Assembly: GCF_016808095.1 (NCBI RefSeq)
Contig: NC_068971.1
Location: 16,476,001-16,540,000 of the forward strand
DNA: 64,000 nt
Source of the DNA: Vigna angularis
Taxonomy: Eukaryota > Streptophyta > Magnoliopsida > Fabales > Fabaceae
Direction: 5' to 3'
In this document: positions 1-13,149 of the stretch, one piece after another
Position numbering within the stretch: the stretch's first letter is position 1
Layout of the letters: each line of letters opens with the position of its first letter
Notes under the pieces: generated by a model
What the model was told of the DNA's origin: nothing
Seen by the model: the letters and a program-made list of their open reading frames with translations, nothing else
Databases searched by the model: none
Made by a program: the position numbers and the translations under genes

Positions 1-1330
1 GTAGTCGTTGTCAGGGAGGACCCAGTTCGAAAGATTATTATATGGTCTTCCATCATCAAAAAATGGATCGTACGGTGAATCTTCGTCAAACTCATTTTTC
101 ATCGATTTCCAATACAGACTAGGCTTCCAATCTGCCTCTTTCAGAACCTTCAATACCTCTTTGAACACAACCTTGTTTCCCACAGGTGACAGATGAATTC
201 CATCGCTGAAAACCAAAACAATTCTTCTTCATCATCATCATCATCATCATCATCAACACCACAAAATCCATTTTTTCAATGAGACTATACTTACATAAAA
301 CAAGCCTCTTGCCATTTTTCCACTTTCTGAAGAGCAGTCCATAGATCAACGGCCTTGATATTCATATCCTGACACAGTTCCAAACATGCCTCTGAATACA
401 CTCGACAAGTTTCGTTCGTCCTCGATGGTTTCCCATTGCTGTTTCACTCCAACAATTAGTCCAATTCTAACTACCACCATTGCAACTTATAATCATAAAG
501 TAAAATTTGAATCACCTTCTTGCGAATTGTATGTTAAGCGCTACATCGTCGATGGGAGGAGCACTCAGTACAATAATGCGAGTAGTGTCTGAGAGGCTCT
601 GCAATCGTTCATAAATAATGGGTCAAGCTTTTGCAGGGACACGAGAATAACAAGAAAAGGGTAGAAATAAAAAACCTGGAGATGGTTAATGATCTTTTTC
701 ATATTCTCGACATATTCTTCGAGAGGCACAGAAGTACCGAATCCTGTTGGGTCAGGAAACGAAGAATCATTGCCTCCAAAGTAGACGATGACCAATGAAG
801 GTTGTACACGGGCATCCTGAATTCAACGAGTTCACACAGTCTTAGCAAGGATCAGAGTAATCAATACCAAAGCAATTTTCTAAGTACAGTGAACAAAAGG
901 GAGATTCTGTATTGAACAGAAGCAGTGGAAAGATGAATACCTTGGGAAAAACTTTGTCCAGAACCTGCAGAGCACGCCTTGTATTCCAACCGGCGTATCC
1001 TCGGTTGATTATATCAGCCTGTGTCAAAAGGGGTTGTTAAAACGAGGAAGGTTACGTAAAAGTGATTTTCATTACATAAGAAAAGGTGACAACCATACAA
1101 GTAAGAAACTTTCTGAGAAGGTTTGAACTGAACTCAAAATCCTTTCTCCAACATGCATCAGATACTCTTGCATATGTTGTTTTGAGAAGAAGAAGAAGAA
1201 CAAGAAGAAGAAAACGTACCTTGCGAGCGTACAAGTGAGCAAGAGTAGCAGCCCAACCTTCACCGAAGAAACCAAATTGAACAATGGAAGAACCGAAGAG
1301 AACAAACTGAGGCCTCGAGGTTCCTGACAT
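1..1330 (-). CDS. GDSL esterase/lipase, CPRD49-like, six exons, 3' end outside window
   Basis: Minus-strand exons read 1220-1330, 941-1018, 676-816, 516-598, 295-438 and 1-205. Every junction is GT-AG and the phases join without a break, giving 254 codons with no stop before the window edge. SGNH/GDSL-family marks are in order: FGSSIVQ near the N-terminus (block I; the second Ser stands where the family has its nucleophile), GYAGWN in exon 2, YFGGND in exon 3 (block III), and DGIHLS in exon 6 (Asp/His of block V). The family hydrolyses ester bonds of lipid or cell-wall acyl groups; the substrate here is unknown. Known relatives are about 240-260 residues, so little is probably missing. Intron 5 carries a (CAT)n microsatellite at about 229-255. 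Start chosen because ATG at 1330 is followed directly by the conserved N-terminus. Confidence 0.9.
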
Positions 1331-4300
1331 TATTCGAGTTCCTCTCTGTTTGTTTCTCTGTTTTTTTCCTTGAACGCTGAATATACACTGAGATACGTTG
1401 GACTAGAATATATGTATTGACTTCATCACCTACCTACTACCTACCTCCCGATCCTCCAGTCTTTTTTATTTAATCTTTTCCCCTTTTTTTAGGAGAAAAT
1501 TCAGCTCAATTATTGGTTCCTTCACTGTCTCCACTTATTATTTTAATCTCAATTAATTTCTATACTATGTCTACGCAAGTTTTTATTTATCTAAACAATT
1601 AATCATATATCATGTGGTAAAATTTTACCCAATAATTTTCCACAAATTGAAGTATACAAATTCAATTTGAAATGTTTATTGTCTATTTCGTATCTGTCTT
1701 TGTCTTATTCTGTCCACGCTGGTACCAAAATATCACATCAAAAATTGAAAAAAAAAATGCATAAACAACAACTATTACTTCTTCATCAAAGGCCCTTTTT
1801 AGTTGTTCTTTGTGTAGCCTTAAAGTGAAATAGTTATGTAAAGAGACCTTTTGTGTGCATGTGGAGAGGGGTTTCCGTAAGAGACAAAAAACCATTGACA
1901 AGGTAACTTAACTTGTTCAAGGTAACTAAGATTCAGGTTCTTTTTTTATGGCCATGAATTGGATTTGGTTCGGACGTGCTTTTCAATTATTGAATCAAGA
2001 GACTTGCTTTTTAGTAGATTCAATATTACATGTCATACAACGGAATGCATTATTATAAACTCACACATCTTTTCAACGTAATTCACAATCTCTGTATCAC
2101 AATATAATTTTGTCTCTTTATTTTATTCAATTCATTCACACTCTAAAATAGAAATCTTTAGTCTTTTATTTTATAAAACTATGTGCTTTTAATATTTTGA
2201 TTGTGTACACATTTTATCTATTGTATTTCAGTTTAAAACTAAACTATAAATTTGACGTCTTTTTTGTTTTTTTATGTTTTATTCATTATTTATGCAGTAT
2301 AATTTTTGAAAGCAATGTTTTAAAAATGTGACGTCTTTTCAGCCCATACACGTTTTTTACGAGGGTAGCAGGTACCTAACCTTCATACAATAATAGTAGT
2401 ACCCATGTTAGGTTTGATAATAACTACTGGTATATTCTCGACCCATTTACAACTATTTGATAACTACTCATATTATATACATATAAATATATTGTTTTAC
2501 TCAAATATTTATATTTATATAAACAAAGCTATATAGTTGTATATTTAGTAAGAATTATCGAACTAACATCTTTTTTTAAACCATTCTTATACCTAATCCG
2601 ATTCAATCTAAAAATTAGATCCAATCCCACTAATCATGTTTAGTTTAAGAGAATCTTTTACTAGTTAGGGTTTAAGAAATTAAAATTTCCGAATAATACC
2701 TTGCAAGGTTTAATCCATTTTAGTAATGCATTTTTATAAATATTATTTAATAAATAATATTTTGTATAATATACTATTATATTTAAGATTATATGGCTTT
2801 TTTGGACTCAATTCTTTTTTTTTTCTTGAAAAATGTTTTAGTAGGTTAAGAGATGAGAATTTTAAATTATGCATCTTTTGTCTTGAAATATTTAGATGAT
2901 GTATAATTTATGGATGTAGAGAAACAAGCCCTTGTATGGGATGTTAATATTCTGATATGAATTCTCAGTAAAATTAAAGTTAATTACTACTTGTTCACTT
3001 TAGACTTGTTGAGTATTCGTTAAGTAACAAGTTTTAATGAGTTGTAGGTGATAATTGGGTGGAATAGGTAGGCATTTAATAATTTCAAGATTAAAGTAAA
3101 AATTCATTTATCTTCAAAATAAAAGTTTCTCCTAATCTTCATCTTTGTATTTAATAGATTTAATTTTTTTTTCTTGTTTCTTTCACATCTAACTCATACC
3201 TATACTCTATTAATTATTTTATTTTTTAAAATATTAATTAAATATGTTATTTACAAATAATAATCGAAAAATCTTATACTATTAAATATAAAAAAATTGT
3301 ATATTTTATTTTTTTAGTATGTAATATCAAGATAAAATTATAATTATAAAAATAGCAAATAAGAATATCAGATAAAAATTGAATAAAAATTAAATAATTA
3401 TAAAAAAATTAAGCAAATAAAATATGTCTTATAGATAAATTATGAAACTAAGTATTAAAAAAAAGTTAATATAAGTATTGATTACATAATAAATTAAATA
3501 TGTTTTATTAATTTAAAACATATAGTGACAAATAGTAAGATGAATTTCGTAATAAAAACATAATATGTCTCAATTTTCATACTTAATTTAAAAAAATCAA
3601 ATATTATTTACACTCATATCTATACTTAGTTAATATACAGATTTTTTATTAAAATTAAAATATATTGAACAATATTTATGAAAATGGATTCATTTATCAT
3701 TTTTATCCAAAAGAATATATATATTTTTTTCCTACAAAGGATCAATGTAATAGAAATAACTATTTTTTTCCTACAAAGGATCAATGTTATAACCTTAAAT
3801 CCTACGTGGTTAAAGTGAACAACAGACTCTTTTAACTTACCCAAAAAAGGTTAAATATATTTAAAAGGCTTAAAATAGAATTTCTCACAATAAAAAGCAC
3901 AACAACATTTTAATGACTAAATATAGTATTTATAGAAATAAATATAAGAGTAGAATATTCTAGAGTTATCAATACGTGTCATATAAAAAAATGATAAAAT
4001 GTAAATAACATTTATAAAGATGAAAAGTTGTTCTTTCTTTCCCTCTTTAAATTATACTCCAAATGTACCATTTGAAAATAGGCAAACAAGTGGGCCTCCT
4101 GCAATATGGAAATTTGCAGTTCAAGAAATGTTAGACTTATTGCGAGTAGTTGCGGCAGCAATAACCCATGTTACCAGCCGGTGTAACAGATCTGATTTCA
4201 GTTCATCCTTTTACGACTATATAATCTATTTTATATACTTCATTAACCAAATCAAGTCACATGACCCACACATGCTTCCATCATATCATTTTTATTCAAC

Positions 4301-5941
4301 TCCAAATCTCTACCATTCCCACCATTCAACCATGTGGATATTAAAATATTAATACATTCAGATTAAATATATCTTTTAATGTTAAATTTTATATCAAATT
4401 ATTTTTTTTTCCAAATTTTAATGTTGATGAATTTTAAAAATAAATAAATATAAATCTTTTAATTAATTAAATTAAATTTTTTATATGTCAAAGTCAAATA
4501 ACGTTTGAATTAATATAAGTTGTATAGACCGTTTCATATGTTTTAACTAATGTCAGTTTGGAAAATCATTTAATATATATAAAAAAATTTATTTAATATA
4601 TATAAAAAAAACTTGTGTTCATTGAATTAAAATAATTATATTTATTAACTTTTTAATTTAAAAAATTAAATTTAACAAAATTTAAAATATAAGTAAATTT
4701 TAATTTTACGTCAAACTTAAAACTTAAATGTATTAACATTTAAAAAATCCTTCAAGATTTTTAGTTAATTTTAAATAATAAAAAAGGGGATGCCCAATCC
4801 CAATGCAAATTCTATTTAACACTTGATTGTACGATAAAAGTTTAATTTTACCTCGTTTATTTAAATTAAAGACCGACAAGATGATTGTTACTATCATATG
4901 TGTACATGATGTTTGCCAATCTTTTGTATGTTATATTTTCCCATTCTAATTTTGTGGGTAGTCAAATATATGATATATAATTTTATAAAATAGTTGATAA
5001 GACCATGTGAATGGTAACGTTTATCACGGAAGATTATTATTTGGGATTGTAACTTTATCAATGGCCATATATAAAAACCGTAGCGTTTATCATCCAACAT
5101 TTTGTAATAATAAGCAGCAACGTTAAAACCAAATGAATCTTAGAAAAAGATTTCATTAATCATCAACAAAATCTAGCTAGTCAAACGAGGTGTGTGTGAG
5201 TTGTCAAATAAGGTGCCTGAGTTGGCAAACGAGTTCCATGAGTTGTAATAAATTTGATAACATGTGTTCTTTTCTTTAAATAAATACAATTCTCAAGAAA
5301 ATAGATTTGACCTTAGCGTGATCAACATCGTCGTAACAAATTCGTTGTATTCTGCACTTTCTTTTTTTTGGGTTTACATTGTTATTGAATGCTTTATTTT
5401 ATACAACCATATTTAAAAAAATTTATTTGTAAAATTATATTGTAGTGAACTTTATTTGTTATTTTATGTATTAGTAGTTTATTGTGATAAGTATTTTAAA
5501 TTTAAATTATACTAAAAGTATATATTTTTTTTAAATGTAAATGAAGTGAGAAATAATAGCCTGACAAATTGATTTAATGCCTGTGTGACCTGTCTTCAAC
5601 CAATAGTCTGAGAAATTGATGAGATGGGGTATCACGTGGACAACAGAAGCAGCTAGTACGATAGGGGACTTGACATTTGATGTGGAATTACATAATAGAT
5701 AGATTTAAAAAAAAATTATTTTGTCCTATATATTTATTGTTTTTATTCGTTTTGATTTCTTATTTTTTTTAGTTAAATATTTTTTATTTTAAATCGATTT
5801 AATTTAGTTATTTTTTGTTAGATTTTTATAAATGTTGTTAATTTAAATAATTTTTAATTATTTTTCATCTTTTAAGTTTTTTTAACATAGATATATGTTA
5901 ATATCATGTTTAATTACTAATTCCATCTCATTTTAAAGAAT
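1331..5941. other. AT-rich intergenic stretch upstream of the GDSL gene
   Basis: No convincing coding region was seen. The first few hundred bases should hold the GDSL 5' UTR and promoter on the minus strand, but I could not place a TATA box with confidence. The rest is low-complexity AT-rich DNA. The longest open frame (4020-4352) matches no family I know and has plain AT-rich composition, so it is not called. Confidence 0.6.
3722..3787. repeat. Short direct duplication, 27-bp word twice, 39 bp apart
   Basis: The same word (starts TATTTTTTTCC, ends GGATCAATGT) occurs at 3722-3748 and 3761-3787. It looks like a small local duplication with no other context. Confidence 0.7.
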
Positions 5942-5946
5942 AATAA

Positions 5947-8019
5947 TGTTAGATCTTCAAAAATCAAGTATTAGATACTATGGAGTGTTTTAAATAATGA
6001 TATTCTATTATTTTATTTTAAAATTATCAATAGGAGTTTCTAAGAAATTTTATCTCTTTAAAACGTAATTTTTTAAAACTTTTACCTTTTTTCTAGAAAT
6101 TCCAATTCCTCACTCATTTATCGAAAGATCAGATATCGCCTAAGGGTTCCTTGAGGCGAAATTTTCGTTTCTAGCCAGGGTAAGTTGATTTCTACCCTTC
6201 TTCCTTAAATTTTGGGTGTCTTTGCATGTAGGATTTTTCTTCACTCTTTTAGCGTTTGAGTCTTGATTAATATTCTCTATTAATTAGTGGTACTGAGGGT
6301 ATACTCTGATCAAATTGTCATGAATTTTAGGAGTAAAAAGAGATCTTGAAGCCGTAGGAAGAATTTTAGAGTTCATAGAGTTGTTTGAGCATCAACCAGG
6401 TAAGGGAAGCTAGTTTGCTTGGTTTTGATTTAGTATGCATGTGATATTTGATGTTTGGATGATGATGTGATGATTAATTTATGAACTTTAATTAAATCGT
6501 GAAACTTGATATGTTTGGTGCTTGAAAATGGTGGTATGTTGAATTAAAAACTTATGCATGTTGGTGTGTTTGGTTTGTTGCTGTTAAAGTTTGTTTATTG
6601 ATGAATTTGTGAATGTAGATTTAGTGAGTTTGAGTTGATGTGTCGTTACAGAATTTGGGTATGGGATAAATTAGAAGAAGATTGAGTTTTTTGCATAAAA
6701 GCGGGGGTTTTAACAGGTAAGATTTAAGATCATGGTTGTGGGGAAAGTTTGCAGTTTTAGGAACTATCTTAGGGCCAGTTAGGGCTTAGTTAGCCTCTTA
6801 TTGTACAAAAATTTGGTAGATCGTATGAGTAAGAGATCGCCTGGTAAGGGGTTGTCTGGTAAGAGATCGTTTGGGTGAAGAATCGTCTAGTAAGGAGTCG
6901 TCTGGTAAGAGATTGTCTGGTATGGGGTCGTTTGGTAAGATCGTCTGGGTAAGAGTAGTCTAGTGAGGAGTTGTCTAGCAGAAACTAAGTTGTGGGGAAT
7001 CACAAATTTGGGGTTCCAAACATCCGTTTTTTACATTCTTTAGGTCGTTTTAGGGGGGGTGGTTGGACCCTTCCAAAACTGTTGGTGTGGGTTTCAAGGC
7101 TGTTTTCCATGTCTAGTATGAGTATCAAGCTATTATGAAGCAAACTGTGTAATTTTGGTGATTATTATTTCCAGATTTTTATAAGTGAGTTTTTATAGTT
7201 GAGACACTTTGAATATGTGATGTTTATATGATGAGTGATGATGAGTATGTTGTGGATCAAGTAAATGGTATTGAGGGACGTAATTCCATGATCCTCACGG
7301 AGAGGTTATATGACGGTGCCCAATAGTGTTGTTGGTATGAATGGCCGAAGTTAAGTTTGAGGTTCGTCTTGACATTCTAATGATCATTCATGCTCAATTA
7401 GAGAGTGATGATTCATGTGGCGAGAATAGTAGGAGATTCTTGTCTAGGGGCCTTGTTTTGGTCAAAGACAATTGAAATAGACTAACCTTGTATGGTAGCT
7501 TAGATTGAGCCAACAAAATTACCACTACAAGTGCAGGAACCACTATAACTAGACATTCGTACTATATCCGGATAAGTCAAGTTTGTGCTTATTATATGTT
7601 TTTAGAATGTTTGTATACTTGGTTTGGTTTGATGATTTATGTAGAAATTTTTGTAATTTTATGATATTTTCTGTTTACACTAGCTTACTCTTGTTTTTGT
7701 ATTGTTTGTTTTCCTATGTGTGCTTGTTTTTTTCTTTTGCAATGATCACCTTAATGGTGTGAGCTTAGGAATAATTTCCAGTGAGCAAGAGCTATTGAGT
7801 AGAAGAGCTGAAGCTTAGAGTATGATGTTTCGTCTTCCTTTCTATTTTGTAAAGTCTATATTACGCTTTTTGCTCAGTGTAATATATCTCACTATTATAT
7901 ATTATTTTCTGAATAATTGAAATGACAGTTTATTTGTTTTACTCGAGTCAACTGTTTTGTAATATTAAAAATGTGACATATCCTATATTAGTAAACACTA
8001 TAAAAATTGGGATGTTATA
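5947..8019. mobile_element. Solo LTR of a long-LTR retrotransposon family (copy 1)
   Basis: A 2073-bp unit starts TGTTAGATCTTC and ends GGGATGTTATA (the expected terminal CA has become TA). It is flanked by the perfect 5-bp duplication AATAA (5942-5946 and 8020-8024), with no internal coding domain. It is related along its length to 42238-44743: shared blocks include ACGTAATTCCATG (about 7278 versus 43940) and the stretch around AATGATCACC/AATGATCATCC (about 7740 versus 44470). One copy with two ends and a target duplication is what LTR-LTR recombination leaves. 6826-6985 is full of degenerate short repeats of the type GTCTGGTAAGAGATCG. Confidence 0.75.
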
Positions 8020-8024
8020 AATAA

Positions 8025-9044
8025 TATTATTCAATTTTTTAAAATATCCCAATTTTTAAAAAATACTAGGATTCAATTGAATGGAAAAAAAATATAAAGA
8101 TTAAATGGAATATAAAATAGTCAAGTGACATTAACACCTAACTTGAACATCAACACATAACACTGATATTATCATATAACATTGACATTATCACATAATA
8201 CTTAACATAAATAATTAAATTAAATTTATTTAACACATAATAAGACTTAATTAAAAAATGTAAATAAAAATAATAAATTACTAAATTAGTATTTAAACCT
8301 TAAAAAATTATTAATAACAAATGATACTTAAAAATACAACTTTCTTGAAAAGAAAGAAGTGGTATTCAAACCATAATTTAGGTTTATAAATATATCTTTC
8401 TTCCGTTTGCGTTAAAATCCTGTCTCAGAACATGTTTATAAATTGTATGCTTTTTTATTTTTATAAATCGTGTTTAATACTTATTTTCATGGGTTTTTTT
8501 ATTTCAAGACTAGTGTTTGGAAACACATTTATAATTTTTTTAAACATTGTGAATTCGTTTTTGGTGCACGTTTTCAGTGGCTCAGTTCTATTTTTATTCA
8601 ATTTTTCCAACTTTTTAAATTTTGAGTTTTTAAAATACTTTATTATCTATTTTTGAATTCGTGCCTTCGTTAGGTGTGTTTTTCCTCTAAATATTTTATA
8701 AAAAAAATATTTCAATATATTGTTGTAATTTTTATTTTTATAACTAATTTTAAATCCTGTCTACGCACGAATGGGTGATGTTTATTTATATGTATATTAA
8801 AAGAGAATTAAATATCGAGAAAAAATAATAAATATTTTTAAATTTATAATTAAAATTTAAATAAAATCAATCTTAAGAATCATTTGTAGGTTTAGAAAGT
8901 TAATATGTCTATAAAAGTATAAATAATAGACTTTTGTAAAAAGTACAAAGGATAAAACATGTGTAAAAATACAGTAGACTCTCTAAAAGTATAAATGATA
9001 TGCAAAAATATGTATAGTTAAATCATTACAAATATAAATTAGTG
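8025..9044. other. AT-rich intergenic stretch
   Basis: No gene seen. The open frame at 8432-8656 is Phe/Leu-rich as any T-rich strand would be, and has no family resemblance. Confidence 0.55.
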
Positions 9045-9282
9045 TATGAATAGATTAATGTAATGTGAATTATTAGACTTGTCTAATCAATGCATTGACA
9101 AATTCATTCAATATGTGTTGTTAGACTCGCCTAATTAGTATATGGACACACTTGTTTAATGTATATTGTTAGATGTCTATTGTTAAACTCGTCTAATTAG
9201 TATATGAACAAACTTGTGTAATGTATATTGCAAGACTCGCCTAATCATAGAATGGAGAGAGTTGTTTAATGCGTATTAATAG
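9045..9282. repeat. Left remnant of TTAGAC-TC-GTCTAA satellite-like array
   Basis: Degenerate units of about 48 bp alternate CTCGTCTAAT with words such as AGTATATGAACAAACT and TGTATATTGTTAGA. The core TTAGACTCGTCTAA is itself a palindrome. The same units resume at 22781, so the 13.5-kb retrotransposon sits inside the array. Confidence 0.8.
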
Positions 9283-9990
9283 TGTTTCGGTATAAATATT
9301 CGGGACCGAGACACGGACCTTGCTGATGTATCTTTGTTGCTTTTAAATATCTTGGAAATTCACTTCTCCTTAATTGATGTTACCTGTTCACCTTTTTGGG
9401 AGTCGTTCACTCTCCTTCAAGTTGTACAGCTCCTCCACTCCAACAGAGGGGGTACCTGCAAAGATACTCCGATGCTCAAGTCAAGCGTGGGTTATGGAAC
9501 CTCAATTCTCAAGAAAATGATTTTTTTTTTTCACCGTAAGGTATTTTTTAGTATTCAATAGAACGTACCTGGTCTCCTCTTCCCTTCCTGTATTTAACCT
9601 TAATAAAATTTAAAACAAACTTACCTTAAACAGATTTACCTTAAAATCTGGTCAGTTTCCCGTAATCAGCGTTATTAATATCTTTAATAAGATATTTTTG
9701 ACTATTTCGTCTTCTGCTGGACTATTGGTTCAATTACTTAAATGTTGGGTCGATTGGCCCAACGTCGTTTAACCTGGCTGTGCGCAAAGCCTGGTTTGAC
9801 CTGGTTGAGTGAGTATGGCTTGACTTTTAACGTGCGTTGGACCTATTTGATATGGTTGACAAGCGCTTCTAGCTTAGTGGATAGAGCGATCATTATTAGA
9901 TGCGGATACTAGCGCTTTATAACTCAGTGGATAGAGCGATCGTTATTGTATGCGGATGCTCACTGTTTGGCTTAGGTATCTTACTATACA
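9283..9990 (-). repeat. 3' LTR of the Tat element
   Basis: Copy of 22070-22775. On the minus strand it reads TGTATAG...GAAACA. It contains a 49-bp tandem duplication with tRNA D-arm-like words (9862-9959). Confidence 0.9.
9862..9959 (+). repeat. 49-bp tandem duplication with tRNA box A-like word in LTR
   Basis: Two units start AGCGCTT at 9862 and 9911. Each holds a TAGCTTAGTGGATAGAGCG-like word (second unit TAACTCAGTGGATAGAGCG), which resembles the D-arm/box A of a tRNA. No anticodon arm or T arm follows, so this is not a tRNA gene. The other LTR has the same pair at 22647-22744. Confidence 0.6.
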
Positions 9991-10010
9991 TAATGCCCCC
10001 CAAGTCCGAG
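9991..10010 (-). other. Polypurine tract of the Tat element
   Basis: On minus the sequence just inside the 3' LTR reads GACTTGGGGGGCATTA, a G-rich tract where plus-strand synthesis would be primed. It is slightly offset from the LTR edge. Confidence 0.6.
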
Positions 10011-10346
10011 TTAACCGTTCAGTTTGTATGGGCAGGTTGACTATAGGACTTCAGAGTGATGGTCGTCGTGGGGAGTCTCTACTGCACACCGTTTCATTTT
10101 GACGCTTCGTTTGCCAAACAACCCTTTAGGTTTTCCCGCTTTTGAGGCAGTTGCAAAGTCTAAAAAACAGAGCCGTTAGATCATCTTGATCCTACGGTGC
10201 ACATCGCTTTATGTCAGTTTCCCCTCATTAATGTGAAAGGATATTTGAAAAAGCCTGATTGACTCAGCCGTCGCTTATCATTTCTGCATCAACTTCTTTC
10301 TTCTCCAAATTCTCTAGCTTTCTCTCTCGCGGTTTGTCAGGTAACC

Positions 10347-12388
10347 ATGGATCCTTGCCCTGTTTTACATTGCTCTCCAGAATCTATGGAAGAAAGGGGG
10401 CGAAGTAGCAACGTCGAGGCACCGGGAGATTCCTCCGTCAGAGTTCATCATGAAATCACCACCATACTTCGTGGTGAAAGTGCTTTTTTATATGGTAATG
10501 TCGCCATCGAGAATCTGGAAAACCCCTCTCCATCGTCTCCCAATGTTAGTGGCTACGACTGGGCTTCCCGTGATTTAAGTGACTTCCATAGTCTGTTTAA
10601 TAGCAAACTTGTATTACAAGATTGGGTAGAGAGTAGTTGTATCCTGAGGACCTTAGGTTATAAATCTTGCATAAAACTGAATGCTTGCCAGGAGAATGAA
10701 AGGGTTTTTCATGGTAAAGAGAACTCTGCTGACGATTTTTTTTACGTCTACTCTTGCCTTACAATATGTATGTGAGATTACCCTTTAGCGTTTTTCAAAT
10801 AGATGTGCTGAAAACCCTAAACGTTGCCCCCACTCAGTTACACCCAAATAGCTAGGGGTACATCCAAGCCTTTGCCGCTATGTGCCAAACTTTGGCCATT
10901 AAACTGACTTCATCTCTGTTTTTGCACTTCTTTAGAGCTCGCCCAGTCGCAAGGAGAGGTTGGGTTTCTTTGATTTTTGAACCTGGGAATGCCATTTTTG
11001 AATTGTATTCCCAATCTTTTAGAGGATTTAAGGATAAGTTTTTTAGAGTGACGATCACTGAGTTAGGTCGCCCCTTCTTTTTTAATGAGGATAACAACCC
11101 TAGGTTCCCCCTTTACTGGACTCAAGATCCTCTTAAATTCACTTTTTGGTCGGAAGATAAAATGACCATTGACGAATTGGACGCTTTGAATGTTTTGACT
11201 GCGCTACCACACCCCTTTTCTTTCCGGAAGATTATAAACTGCCTTGAGCATGATGTTTTGACTCAAGGGTATTTGGTATGTTCTTCTTACTGATGTCCTT
11301 AGTTGTCATCGAATCGTGATTGATCTGTGGATAATGTCTCTTATTTGCAGATATCATGGGAAGAAAAGGCCCTGTTCGCGACTAGTTTAGGATTATGACT
11401 GAATCCAAGCCGGGTAGCGGTCGCGATGTTCAGAGGGCCGCTAAGGGTGTTTCAAGGGAAAGGCCACCGATTCTCCGCAGATCGATCGGCCATCCTCTTC
11501 GGACGTGACGGTCGTCGAAGAGCGTCCGTTTGTCAGGAAGCGGAAGGGAGAACGGGTAGTCGAGATGCCAACTAGTTCAAAGAAAATGAAAGACTCCCAA
11601 GAGCCGAGCGATCGCCCTATTCCAGGTGGTATGTGGAGTTCAACTTTTAATTTTGGTCACAAAATTGCCTTCAATCTGGACGAATCTGAGAAAAAGGTAG
11701 TCGAAGGCATGACCGAACAACAGATGGCTGATACTGCCATGGAATTTGTGTGTCGAATGACTATGGCGACCTGGCATCTGGCGTACGCTTCGGATAGAGG
11801 CGTTCGGAGGACTGAGTTGCAAAAAGTCCAAACACAGTTGAAGGAAGTTGTAGCTTCTCATTCTAGTGCGAGCAGAGACAAAAACAGTCCGAGGAACTGC
11901 TGACTGAAGCACGTGTGCTGATGAGGAATATGCAGAGGACCGACACTGAACTGAAGAAAGAGCGCGATCAACTTGCGGCTGAGTTGGAAATGCTAAGGAA
12001 GGAAGCCTTTGATCTGAAGAGTTTTATTATTTCGTTGAGGGAAGAGATGAACGTCCTGCTCGTGACGACCGTTGAAGATAAGGAGATAATGGAGGAGATG
12101 GGTAAGGCTATTGTTTTAGGGCATACCCGTGGTTTCAAGAAAGCTTTGAGACAAGCGTCTCATCTCCTCAATATATCCACTGAAGGTGTCGATTTCGACC
12201 CAAGAAAAGATGTCTATTAGGGGCATCTGGTACCCCTGAGTGAGATTCTTGAAGGTGCTCTTCTGGAATCTGAACCTGTTAAAACTGAAGAAAAGGTTGT
12301 CGCGGAAACACCTATTACTGGGGAAATTAGGGAGGAGGATCCTGTTGTTCCTTCTACCAACGTTGTTGATGTTGTACATGTTGAATAG
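10347..12388 (+). pseudogene. Antisense extra ORF of the Tat element, broken
   Basis: Runs opposite to gag-pol between the pol end and the 3' LTR, the position where extra antisense ORFs are known in Tat-lineage elements. Readable blocks: 10347-10775 (N-terminal part); 10780-11293 in another frame, including a W-to-stop TAG near 10853 and the motif FPLYWTQDPLKF, which I recall from plant proteins of this extra-ORF type; then 11505-11903 and 11915-12220 with a Lys/Glu-rich coiled coil, continuing past a stop at about 12218 to 12388. A plausible intron (GTATGT at about 11276 to TTTGCAG near 11350) separates the two halves. At least one frameshift lies at the T-run near 10737. Function unknown; the copy is not translatable as one protein. 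Confidence 0.7.
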
Positions 12389-13149
12389 AGTAGGCTTTTG
12401 AACCGTTTACTTTTGCCATCTACTTTTGTATTTACTTAAGGTACTTGGTACCTGTTGCCTCAATGACTTTTGGGTTATTGATGTTTAAAGCATCTATTTG
12501 ATAATTACTTGTTGCTTCAATGACTTTTGTGTTGTCGATTTTGTATGTTTAAAGCATCTATTTCATAATTACCGGCTATAGAATGCTATTATTGTTCCGG
12601 TATGATCGTGACCACCTGATAGAGTTTGTACCCTCCACTTGGTTCCATAGTAGGTAGGATGCCTTTATGTTGGCGTGGGCTAGGTGTTCTTGGGCGAACG
12701 TAACCTAGACTAGGGGAGGGTCCCCTAGGTTTGATGTTCTGGGTGTTCTAGGGTGACCATCTACTAGAGGAAGTGTATCCCTATATTCAATGCGTCTGGG
12801 TGTTCTAGGGCGACCATCTACCAGAGGGAGTGTGTCCCTATACGCGATAAGCTGGGTGTCCGAGGGCGAACATCTACTAGTGGGAGTGTTTCCTTGGTTG
12901 GGTGCCTCAGCATGAACGGTTCTCTAGGCTTCGTTCTTGTAGTTTGTATACACGGCGTGATTATCCGCAGTGTTAGTAATTAAATCATGTTTCAACAGTT
13001 TTAGGAGTCTTTTAGACTGAAAGCCACCTACTTGTGCTTATCTTGAAGATAGTATATATGACAGAAGGCAAATGGATAAAAATTTATTACTGTAAACAGA
13101 GAAACAATGTTTAATAGGATTAAACATGCGAAAACAAATTTCAACTAAA
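12389..13149. other. Spacer between antisense ORF and pol end
   Basis: Holds the converging 3' ends of the antisense ORF and of pol, and a short tandem repeat (12674-12908). No further coding seen. Confidence 0.6.
12674..12908. repeat. 56-57-bp tandem repeat, about four units
   Basis: Units beginning TGGGTGTTCTAGGG start at 12740, 12797 and 12853, with a more diverged unit before them from about 12674. Each carries CATCTACYAGAGGGAGTGT-like text. Confidence 0.8.

Noticed and set aside
4020..4352. 110-codon open frame
   Set aside because: No family resemblance, no codon or GC contrast with the AT-rich surroundings, no splice context.
8432..8656. 74-codon Phe/Leu-rich frame
   Set aside because: Typical of a T-rich strand; no conserved motif.
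9862..9959. Possible tRNA gene
   Set aside because: Only D-arm-like text twice; no anticodon arm, T arm or acceptor pairing follows.
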